NCBI GenBank assembly: GCA_011772595.1
Contig: WVZH01000536.1
Coordinates: 12,209-17,825, forward strand
Source of the DNA: Anaerolineales bacterium
Lineage (GTDB): Bacteria; Chloroflexota; Anaerolineae; Anaerolineales; E44-bin32
Direction of reading: 5' to 3'
Length of the DNA: 5,617 bases
The translations under genes were made by a program, and so were the position numbers. The notes under the pieces are model-generated. The model was given only the letters and a program-made list of their open reading frames with translations, had not been told where the DNA came from and ran no database searches. Position 1 is the first letter of the stretch; each line of letters opens with the position of its first letter. Positions 1 through 5,124 of the stretch are shown here, in pieces.

Positions 1-150
1 CCCAGGGTGCACTATGAAAGCCCTATGCTAGAGCCGTTACTAAACCTGCTCCACGATCGCGAATTTCGGATCGCCGTACAAAACTTGCCGGGATACGACA
101 CAGGACCAATGGGATCCATGATCGCTGAAGTCGGTGGGAAATCTTCTTAA
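1..150 (+). CDS. C-terminal fragment of a probable molybdate-type (PBP-like) substrate-binding domain protein
   Basis: The frame starting at base 1 is open to a TAA at 148-150, giving 49 residues cut off at the window's left edge. The visible part reads as a helix (LEPLLNLLHDREFRIAVQNL) followed by PGYDTGPMG. In established families, a 'short helix, FR..V..L.GYD.S..G' ending is typical of the PBP-like domain attached to MoeA-type molybdopterin proteins or to DNA-binding domains in molybdate-responsive regulators. The domain assignment rests on this tail alone; whether the missing N-terminus carries a MoeA, HTH or other domain cannot be seen. The next gene begins 28 bases downstream with its own ribosome binding site and no terminator between, so the two are probably cotranscribed. 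Confidence 0.6.
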   Translation, partial: PRVHYESPMLEPLLNLLHDREFRIAVQNLPGYDTGPMGSMIAEVGGKSS

Positions 151-178
151 CGGCTAAGAAAAACATACCGGAGGAATC

Positions 179-652
179 ATGACCCCAACATCTGGCGATC
201 GGGCACCTGATTTCGAACTGCTCTCAGACACCGGGGAGCCTGTGAAGCTGAGCGATTATCGTGGCCGGTACATCGTGCTCTACTTCTACCCTCGCGCAGA
301 CACGCCGTCGTGCACGAAAGAGGCATGTGGGTTTCGAGACGATTACAGCGTCTACCAAGAGAAAGGCGTCGTAATACTCGGCGTCAGTCCTGACACGGTT
401 AAGCAGCAAGCGAAATTCAAAGCCAAGTATGATCTACCTTTCACTTTACTCGACGATACGAACCACCAAATTAGTGAGGCCTACGACGTCTGGGGCTTGA
501 AGAAATTTATGGGTCGTGAGTTCATGGGCGTGAAGCGTACGACCTTCCTGATTGACCCGGATGGAGAGATCGTTGAACGGTTTGAAAATGTGAAACCCGC
601 GGAACACAGCAAAGAAATTCTTGATACGCTTGAACGTGCATTAGAGCCTTGA
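179..652 (+). CDS. bcp: Peroxiredoxin, BCP/PrxQ type (thioredoxin-dependent thiol peroxidase)
   Basis: This is a complete 157-residue protein, the usual length for the BCP/PrxQ family. It reduces hydrogen peroxide and organic hydroperoxides in the cytoplasm using thioredoxin. The active-site block FYPRADTPSCTKEACGFRD carries Pro38, Thr42, the peroxidatic Cys45 and the resolving Cys50 five residues later, the atypical two-cysteine arrangement of BCP. The conserved arginine of the Prx fold is most likely Arg120 in VKRTTFLIDPDG. The ATG is preceded by GGAGGA (170-175) at a suitable distance. The gene follows the upstream partial gene by 28 bases and probably shares its transcript. It has no lesions. 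The window's second peroxiredoxin (minus strand, 1656-2396) belongs to a different, AhpE-like class. Confidence 0.95.
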   Translation: MTPTSGDRAPDFELLSDTGEPVKLSDYRGRYIVLYFYPRADTPSCTKEACGFRDDYSVYQEKGVVILGVSPDTVKQQAKFKAKYDLPFTLLDDTNHQISEAYDVWGLKKFMGREFMGVKRTTFLIDPDGEIVERFENVKPAEHSKEILDTLERALEP

Positions 653-750
653 TCCTCTATCAACCATTTTTATCGACGGGGAACACGTTTTCCTAACACG
701 AGTTGATCCATTCAAGGCATTCGGGGTTATGTCCAGGGACAAATGGACTA

Positions 751-778
751 TTGCACCGAAATTCACGTTTCGTATAAT
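751..778 (+). promoter_or_regulatory. Candidate sigma-70-type promoter with no gene behind it
   Basis: A perfect TATAAT -10 box lies at 773-778, with a weak -35 (TTGCAC, 751-756) 16 bases upstream. Transcription would start near 785, just before the palindrome at 795-806. No coding frame follows until 1187. The -35 matches only three of six consensus positions, so this is a candidate only. Confidence 0.35.
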
Positions 779-790
779 TCAATTGTCGTC

Positions 791-811
791 ACTTGACCTT
801 AGGGTCAGTGT
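791..811. promoter_or_regulatory. Operator-like near-palindrome
   Basis: GACCTTAGGGTC (795-806) matches its own reverse complement at 10 of 12 positions and is preceded by ACTT. The TTGAC...GTCA arrangement resembles MerR-family operators. However, no -10 box sits at the 19-base spacing expected if its TTGACC were a -35. It lies about 10 bases downstream of the predicted start of the 751-778 promoter, a place where a repressor could act. The regulator is unknown. Confidence 0.3.
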
Positions 812-830
812 TGCGACCGCCCCCGGGCTT

Positions 831-862
831 GCCCCCCTCAGGTCTGGGGGTGCTCCTCTTTA
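831..862 (+). terminator. Weak terminator-like hairpin
   Basis: A run of C at 832-837 can pair with GGGGG at 846-850 around a 9-base loop, followed by the pyrimidine-rich CTCCTCTTT at about 854-862. The stem is short and the T-run interrupted, so termination would be inefficient. With the promoter at 751-778 it would bound a transcript of roughly 75 bases. Confidence 0.25.
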
Positions 863-1186
863 AAACCACGATTTGGGCTCCCCTAAAGTGCCCTCCCACT
901 CATCCCTTCCCACCGCCTATAATTCACGCCAGTTGGTGATCACGCGCTGACATCCTTCATATTCTCGGCTAAAATCTTGCCATGAGTCGTGCTGCGATAT
1001 ACGGACACAAATCTCGAACCCGATGCCAACATGCTAATCTCGGACAGAATCCTCGCCCGATCGTTCTCTTATCAAACCTCGTACCAGCCAGACGATGCAC
1101 GACGCTCAAATCGAGCGGATTTATCTGTCCAATCGTGATCGGCATTTAGGTGTTGATTGAATATCAGCTTTCATCAGGAGGGAGAT

Positions 1187-1450
1187 ATGATAAGCGTAGA
1201 GAAAATCGATGATGCGACCTACAACGTCAGCGTTGAAGGCCGCACAAGAACAACCCACAGAGTCACAGTTACACCAGAGTATTACGAGAAATTGACGGGC
1301 GGAAAGGTGACGCCGGAGATTCTGGTAGAGCGATCCTTCGAATTCCTGCTCGCTCGTGAAAGCAACACCAGCATCCTTCGAAGTTTCGATCTCCCTGTCA
1401 TTGGGCGCTACTTTCCAGAATATGAAAGCACGATCGGTGAGATGCTTTAA
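1187..1450 (+). CDS. Small conserved-looking protein of unknown function
   Basis: This is an 87-residue protein with no signal peptide and no membrane segment. The ATG at 1187 was chosen because AGGAGGGA (1176-1183) lies just upstream; an in-frame TTG at 1157 has no such site and would put the ribosome binding site inside the gene. The N-terminal half alternates polar and hydrophobic residues like beta strands (SVEKIDDATYNVSVEGRT, THRVTVTPEYYEKL). The second half looks helical (PEILVERSFEFLL) and ends in a distinctive segment around ILRSFDLPVIGRYFPEYE. From memory, small unannotated bacterial proteins share this tail, but I can attach no function. No cysteine or metal-binding motif is present. 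A tiny ORF begins two bases after its stop. Confidence 0.8.
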   Translation: MISVEKIDDATYNVSVEGRTRTTHRVTVTPEYYEKLTGGKVTPEILVERSFEFLLARESNTSILRSFDLPVIGRYFPEYESTIGEML

Positions 1451-1452
1451 AG

Positions 1453-1563
1453 ATGCGTGAGCCTCATGTAAGGCTTGCACGTTATCCCAGTATGGCTGAG
1501 AGATTCCTGCACGAACGAAGCCGGCTCACGTACGCCGTGAGCAAGATTGACCCGTATATGTGA
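1453..1563 (+). CDS. Possible 36-residue ORF coupled to the upstream small gene
   Basis: An ATG two bases after the stop of the 1187-1450 gene opens a frame of 36 codons ending in TGA at 1561-1563. It begins MREPHVRLARYPSMAERFL and ends KIDPYM. Translational coupling could start it, since it has no separate ribosome binding site. The composition is protein-like but matches nothing I recognise. The same DNA carries inverted repeats (1456-1463, 1524-1542), which favour an untranslated 3' end instead. Its reality is doubtful. Confidence 0.2.
   Translation: MREPHVRLARYPSMAERFLHERSRLTYAVSKIDPYM
1524..1542. repeat. Perfect 7-bp hairpin
   Basis: GCTCACG (1524-1530) and CGTGAGC (1536-1542) form a perfect 7-bp stem with the 5-base loop TACGC. 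No T-run follows, so it is not a classical intrinsic terminator. GGCTCACG (1523-1530) is also exactly complementary to CGTGAGCC at 1456-1463, giving two mutually exclusive pairings downstream of the 1187-1450 gene. Confidence 0.5.
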
Positions 1564-1655
1564 TGGCTACACGAAAGAAAAAGGGCACCTAAGGCCTTGT
1601 ATGGCCAGAGTGGCTGATAAAACACTCAAATTGCGATTCTTAAAATCAAGCCCCT

Positions 1656-2396
1656 CTAGTCCAAAAGCTCTGCCAACCGCTCCGGGTCGAAGTCCACTAC
1701 GATCGTCCCGTCGATGTCGAAGGTCGGTGTCACCAATTTGCCATTAGCCCATTCCCGCACCTGATCCGCAGCGCCCCCCACGGTCCAAACATCTACCTCC
1801 GTATATTCCAATCCTCGCTCTGCCAACCAGGTACGCGCCTGCCTGCAATCCGGACACCACTTCGAGCAGTACATCACGATGCCCCCGCGCGGTAAAGGAG
1901 CATATTCTGGCTCCTCGGGTTCGGATGCCGCCGCCTCAGGATCAATGCGACGGATCTCATCAAACAAGATCTCGTTGTCAGGTTGATCTTCGATGTCGTG
2001 GATGTCGATGTATTGGATTACACCTTCCTTGTCGATCACGAATAATGCCCGCTCGGAGTATCCTTCGTCACGTAGAACACCATACCTCGAAGCGACCTTA
2101 CCATGCGGCCAGAAATCACTCATCAACGGATATTCGATCCCGCCTAAGCTTTCAGCCCAAGCTTGGAGGCAGGGAACATGGTCCACACTCATGCCCAGAA
2201 CCTGGGCGTTCAATCCCGCAAACTTAGCCTTCTGGGCCTCGTAAGACGGGATTTGTTCGCTTCAAACCGGTGTCCAGGCTAAAGGAAAGAATGCCAGGAC
2301 GACGTTCCTGCCCCGTAAATCACTGAGCGTGACCTCGTCCCCTAGATGGGTGGGAAGCGTGAAATCCGGTGCTTCTTGACCAACTTGTAAGCCCAT
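1656..2396 (-). CDS. Selenocysteine-containing AhpE-like peroxiredoxin fused to a glutaredoxin domain (TGA at 2262-2264 read as Sec45)
   Basis: Read through one TGA, this is a 246-residue protein that should reduce peroxides in the cytoplasm. Residues 1-155 form an AhpC/TSA fold of AhpE type: [11 protein letters not shown], then FFPLAWTPV, then the TGA, then SEQIPSYEA. Pro38, Thr42 and Arg116 (in [14 protein letters not shown]) complete the standard catalytic set around position 45, where the family has its peroxidatic cysteine. A linker rich in Glu, Ala and Pro (about 153-168) leads to a glutaredoxin-like domain with CPDC (Cys181, Cys184) and a probable cis-proline at Pro224 (VTPTF). By analogy with mycobacterial AhpE and mycoredoxin, that domain may reduce the oxidised selenium in cis. 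The ATG at 2396 has GGAGGG nine bases upstream and a promoter at 2439-2466. No other lesion interrupts the frame. The alternative is a Cys-to-stop nonsense mutation or sequencing error. Confidence 0.85.
2212..2264 (-). promoter_or_regulatory. Candidate bacterial SECIS element after the UGA codon
   Basis: In mRNA sense, numbering the U of UGA as 1, AAUCCCG (12-18) pairs perfectly with CGGGAUU (47-53). Inside it, CUUA (20-23) pairs with UAAG (39-42), with bulged uridines at 43-45, and GCC (28-30) pairs with GGC (36-38) around the loop CAGAA. The loop starts 27 bases after the UGA, within the range known for bacterial SECIS elements recognised by SelB. The loop's G is third rather than among the first two bases, so the fit to the published consensus is imperfect. 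An alternative upper stem (GUCUU with AAGGC) would expose a larger loop. Confidence 0.5.
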
Positions 2397-2405
2397 GGAA
2401 GAGCA

Positions 2406-2411
2406 CCCTCC
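2406..2411 (-). promoter_or_regulatory. Ribosome binding site that fixes the Sec-peroxiredoxin start
   Basis: GGAGGG on the minus strand lies nine bases upstream of the ATG at 2396. It is the only good Shine-Dalgarno for this gene, and it places translation initiation upstream of the in-frame TGA. The TTG downstream of the TGA (2213) has no such site. Confidence 0.75.
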
Positions 2412-2438
2412 AATATCATAGGTTCTTTCAACCTGCTT

Positions 2439-2466
2439 ATTATCCCCGACCTCATCTTTTTTTCAA
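2439..2466 (-). promoter_or_regulatory. Predicted promoter of the Sec-peroxiredoxin gene
   Basis: On the minus strand, TTGAAA (2466-2461, five of six -35 consensus bases) and GATAAT (2444-2439, five of six -10 bases) are separated by 16 bases. Transcription would start near 2432, leaving a leader of about 36 bases that contains the ribosome binding site. Confidence 0.55.
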
Positions 2467-2485
2467 GACTGTAGATGAGATTCTC

Positions 2486-2513
2486 GTAGGGGCGCTTCGC
2501 GAACCGCCCCTAC
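2486..2513. repeat. REP-like palindromic element
   Basis: GTAGGGGCG (2486-2494) and CGCCCCTAC (2505-2513) form a perfect 9-bp stem around a 10-base centre that itself contains the palindrome TTCGCGAA. Palindromes built on GTAGGGGCG...CGCCCCTAC occur as dispersed intergenic repeats in many bacterial genomes. It sits between two divergent genes, just upstream of the minus-strand promoter. There is only one copy in the window, so its repeat nature is inferred. Confidence 0.65.
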
Positions 2514-2596
2514 ATTCGCTGCGATGGTTCGATACACGTGTAAGACAAGCATCGAGAGCGGAAGGCGCTTCACTCAGATTGGAATGAGACTCTCCC

Positions 2597-2625
2597 TTGA
2601 CATATCAAAATGACACGCCTACATT
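2597..2625 (+). promoter_or_regulatory. Predicted promoter of the GNAT gene
   Basis: A perfect TTGACA -35 box (2597-2602), the optimal 17-base spacer and TACATT (2620-2625, four of six -10 bases) predict a start near 2632, about 40 bases before the ATG at 2672. The TTG that could be taken as an early start codon at 2597 is part of this -35 box. Confidence 0.6.
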
Positions 2626-2650
2626 TCTCTCCGGAATAGGCCATTTCGAA

Positions 2651-2658
2651 GAGGAGGT
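2651..2658 (+). promoter_or_regulatory. Strong Shine-Dalgarno upstream of the GNAT gene
   Basis: GAGGAGGT is a near-perfect anti-16S match. Its spacing to the ATG at 2672 is longer than usual (about 14 bases from the end of AGGAGG), but no alternative in-frame start codon lies between. Confidence 0.55.
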
Positions 2659-2671
2659 AAATCTCTCACCC

Positions 2672-3097
2672 ATGATCAAATATGACTTCCGTCAAATGGA
2701 CATCGGCGATTACCACCAAGTCATTGCACTTTGGGATTCAACTCCCGGAATCGGCCTCAGCGGCGCTGATTCTAAGACCGGTATCTCGCAATTCCTCAAT
2801 CGCAACCCGGGCCAAAATTTCGTCGTCTGTGAAGGTGAGCGTATCGTGGGAGCGGTCTTATGCGGAAACGACGGCCGACGGGGTTACATACACCACCTTG
2901 TCGTCCACAGCGCGCACCGCGGTCTCGGGTTGGGCCGAGCCCTCGTGGCGCGCTGCCTAGAGGCGCTCGCGAGCGCGGGCATTCAAAAATGCCACCTCTT
3001 CGTTTACAAAGACAACCTTGAGGGGATAGCTTTCTGGAAGGAGATCGGCTGGACGGAGCGGGTCGAACTGCAGATGATGTCGAAGGAGCTTGGTTGA
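2672..3097 (+). CDS. GNAT-family N-acetyltransferase (YpeA/RimI-like)
   Basis: This 141-residue single-domain protein should transfer an acetyl group from acetyl-CoA to an amine; the substrate is unknown. The GNAT fold is visible in order: N-terminal strand and helix (YDFRQMDIGDYHQVIALW), the core strand VVCEGERIVGAVLCG, the strand YIHHLVV leading into the pyrophosphate-binding motif RGLGLG (residues 83-88), and the C-terminal strand and helix HLFVYKDNLEGIAFWKEIGW with Asn115 and Trp122. The closest known type is the YpeA group, with its 'W...PGIG' N-terminus. The start at 2672 is preferred over an in-frame TTG at 2597, which belongs to the promoter. The gene is monocistronic: it has its own promoter, is divergent from the Sec-peroxiredoxin, and ends at a terminator 53 bases after its stop. 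Confidence 0.9.
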   Translation: MIKYDFRQMDIGDYHQVIALWDSTPGIGLSGADSKTGISQFLNRNPGQNFVVCEGERIVGAVLCGNDGRRGYIHHLVVHSAHRGLGLGRALVARCLEALASAGIQKCHLFVYKDNLEGIAFWKEIGWTERVELQMMSKELG

Positions 3098-3149
3098 CTG
3101 CAAACACGCGTCCCTAAAAACTCTGATCTCCGAACCTCCGAAACCATCC

Positions 3150-3176
3150 AAGTGCCCCAAATTGCCGGGCACTTTT
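3150..3176 (+). terminator. Intrinsic terminator of the GNAT gene
   Basis: AAGTGCCC (3150-3157) and GGGCACTT (3167-3174) form a perfect 8-bp GC-rich stem with a 9-base loop, ending in TTTT (3173-3176). Confidence 0.75.
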
Positions 3177-3394
3177 CGTCTGTTAGGCTTTCTGCTTCGG
3201 TGGACACAACTTCGTCATGACAACAACAAACCACGGGGCAGAGCGCTTGCTCGCCGATCCATGGATTCCGAATTGCAAACTGAGGGGAGAAATCCACACA
3301 ATTTCTACATGACTTCCTTACAGCTTGTTTACCCTCCATTCCTATACTGCTGGTATGAAATTGGACCTCAAAGGTCCAGGGAGAGGAAGCGCAG
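3177..3394. other. Upstream region of the exporter locus
   Basis: No gene is recognised. TATACT at 3343-3348 is a plausible -10 box, with only a poor -35 (TTACAG, 3319-3324, 18-base spacing). It is followed by the inverted repeat at 3362-3378 and AGGAAG (3384-3389), the ribosome binding site for the ATG at 3395. A 31-codon ATG frame at 3217 resembles nothing known. Confidence 0.4.
3362..3378. repeat. Inverted repeat in the exporter leader, possible operator
   Basis: TGGACCT (3362-3368) and AGGTCCA (3372-3378) are perfect inverted repeats around CAA. The site begins 13 bases after the TATACT -10 candidate and ends 5 bases before the ribosome binding site. It could act as a repressor operator or as an RNA hairpin near the start codon. 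Confidence 0.45.
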
Positions 3395-4816
3395 ATGCTA
3401 TGCAAGTTGAGCAAGAAACATATCCCACTAAGTGTTATCGCCCTTCTGAGTGCTGCCGGGTTTACCTATTATCAGGCGATCTACTTGCCAGCCCAAACGG
3501 CGGAGGAGCCGGAAGTTCAAACCACCGTGGTACGCCAGGGAGATCTGGCCATCTACGCCAGCGGATCCGGCACGCTGATCGCACTCGATGAAATCGAACT
3601 GGGATTCGGGACCGGCGGTCCTGTCTCCGAGCTGCACGTGCAAGCCGGCGACGTGGTGCAGGCAGGTGACGGGTTGGCCGTGCAAGGGGATCGCGAGCAA
3701 TTGGAAGCCACCGTCGCCTCCGATCAGCTTTCTGTCATGAATGCACAGAGGGCGATCGATGGCCTATACGAAAACGCCACCGTTGTTGCCGCCCAGGCGC
3801 AACTCGAACTGGCGAATACGCTGGACCAGTTGAACACAGCGGAATATACGTGGAGCGTTCAGCAGGAAGGCAACCGCGCAAGTCAGGCTATGATCGATGG
3901 CGCCGAGGCCAATCTTCTGCTCGCCGAGATCGAGCTCAACAAAACCCAGTCGGCATACAACCAGGTCGCCCACAAACCTGATGACAACCGCCAGAAAGCG
4001 ATCGCATTATCCCAGTTGTCTGTTGCACAGATGAAGTATGACTCTGCGCTGCGCGAGTTGAATTGGTACAAAGGTGAGCCCTCGGAAATTCAACAAGCGC
4101 AATTGGACGCTGAAGTGGCCATCGCAGAAGCGCTCGTCGCTCAAGCCGAGCGCGAATGGGAGAAGGTCAAGGACGGACCCGATCCCGATGAGCTTGCGAT
4201 GGCCGAGCTGCAGCTCGCCAACGCAGAAGCGAAGCTTGCCGTATCCGAGCGCAACCTGGAGGAATCGGTCCTCGTGTCTCCCATCGACGGAACGGTTCAA
4301 TCCGTTACGGCACAACGAGGTCAGGACGTGACGGGCGCGTTCATCACGCTGGCAAATCTGAACCAGTTGTAAGTGGAGATCGTCCTCGACGAGAAGGATA
4401 TGGACAAAATCGATCTTGACTACGAGGTGGAAGTGATCTTCGACGCCTTGCCCGACCAGGTCTTCACGGGGCATGTTGTGCAGGTGGATCCCAGTCTCTA
4501 TACCTCGGGCCAGATTTCGACGGTCAAGGAATTGGTAGAGTTAGATGAGAACGCGTCCATTGACTTCGACACTCTACTGCTCGGCATGAACGCCGCAGTA
4601 GACGTCATCGCCGGTCAAGCGGAAGGTGTCACTTTGGTTCCCGTCGAAGCGTTGCGCGAACTGGCGCCCGGCGAGTATGCCGTCTTCGTCATGGAGGACG
4701 GTGAGTTGAAGCTGCGACCTGTCGAGGTGGGCCTGATGGACTTCACCTTCACCGAAATCAAATCTGGCCTCGAAGTGGGGGAAGTCGTCACCACCGGCAT
4801 CGTGGAGACTCAGTGA
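3395..4816 (+). pseudogene. HlyD/MacA-type periplasmic adaptor of an ABC exporter, interrupted by an in-frame TAA
   Basis: The frame runs 474 codons from the ATG at 3395 (AGGAAG five bases upstream) to TGA at 4814-4816, broken by TAA at 4370-4372 (codon 326). Residues 11-30 form an N-terminal membrane anchor. Residues 45-98 are the first half of the lipoyl-like domain (GPVSELHVQAGDVVQAGD). Residues 100-290 form a long Ala/Glu/Gln-rich coiled-coil hairpin. SPIDGTVQSVTAQRGQDV (295-312) is the second lipoyl half. The beta-barrel and membrane-proximal domains follow. In this family the sequence around the stop reads LxxLYVE; here it is NLNQL-stop-VEIVLDEKDM, so TAA replaces a tyrosine codon. It would connect an inner-membrane ABC pump to the envelope or an outer channel. 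The stop would leave a product lacking the domains that engage the permease. The ATPase start overlaps its final TGA. Confidence 0.85.
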
Positions 4817-5124
4817 TGGCGAAACAAGCGATCATTCAGACGGTCGACGTGCGCAAGATCTACGGCATGGGAGAGATCAGCGTGGCAGCGCTGGATGGTG
4901 TGAGCATCACCATCGATGAAGGCGAGTTCGTAGCCGTCATGGGACCTTCCGGCTCCGGCAAGAGCACCCTGATGAATGTCCTCGGTTGTCTGGATCGGCC
5001 TACAGAAGGTCGCTACAACCTGGGATGAGAGGATGTGAGCTCGATCCATCTGCTTGACGGTAGGATCGAGAGAGTCGTGCTGAATGGCTCAGGATCCAAG
5101 CGTGGTGGCAAAGAAAGAGTGCAT
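4816..5124 (+). pseudogene. MacB/LolD-type ABC transporter ATPase, remnant with large internal deletion
   Basis: The ATG at 4816 overlaps the adaptor's TGA (TGATG), typical of coupled translation in MacA-MacB operons. The N-terminal 70 residues are a normal ATPase start: [19 protein letters not shown], the Walker A motif GPSGSGKST (residues 43-51) and [20 protein letters not shown] at 5026-5028 stands where this family usually has glycine before EDVS. After EDVSS the sequence jumps straight to IHLLDGRIERV, a segment that normally lies near the C-terminus. The Q-loop, LSGGQ signature, Walker B and H-loop are missing, an estimated 130-140 residues. The remnant then reads on in frame into the permease, with no stop between. 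It was therefore either a fused MacB-type protein or has lost its stop codon. It cannot hydrolyse ATP. Confidence 0.85.

Larger units (their letters stand above)
653..1186. other. Gene-poor stretch with isolated regulatory-looking motifs
   Basis: No frame here gives a recognisable protein. The longest ATG-initiated frame I followed (982-1149, 55 codons, plus strand) has no family resemblance and no good ribosome binding site. The stretch does hold a promoter-like pair at 751-778, a near-palindrome at 795-806, a C5/G5 hairpin at 831-850 and an isolated TATAAT at 918-923 with no -35 partner. It could be a decayed gene, an untranslated RNA region, or plain spacer. Confidence 0.5.

Noticed and set aside
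918..923. Second TATAAT as a promoter
   Set aside because: No -35-like sequence lies 15-19 bases upstream; the stretch before it is C-rich.
1157..1186. TTG start at 1157 for the small unknown protein
   Set aside because: The AGGAGGGA site at 1176-1183 points to the ATG at 1187.
1121..1480. 119-codon minus-strand frame
   Set aside because: It lies antisense over the better supported 1187-1450 gene and has no recognisable motifs or ribosome binding site.
1656..2213. A shorter minus-strand peroxiredoxin starting at the TTG at 2213
   Set aside because: It lacks the active-site segment and has no ribosome binding site. The frame continues upstream through the TGA to an ATG with GGAGGG and a promoter.
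1925..2244. Plus-strand frames of 83-100 codons across the Sec-peroxiredoxin
   Set aside because: They are antisense shadows of the minus-strand gene and resemble no known protein.
2597..2671. N-terminal extension of the GNAT protein from TTG at 2597
   Set aside because: The TTG is part of a perfect TTGACA -35 box, the extension has no family resemblance, and the strong Shine-Dalgarno lies downstream of it.
5026..5028. TGA in the ABC ATPase as a second selenocysteine codon
   Set aside because: It falls at a glycine position of a non-redox domain in a gene that also lacks its catalytic core; a nonsense mutation is the simpler reading.
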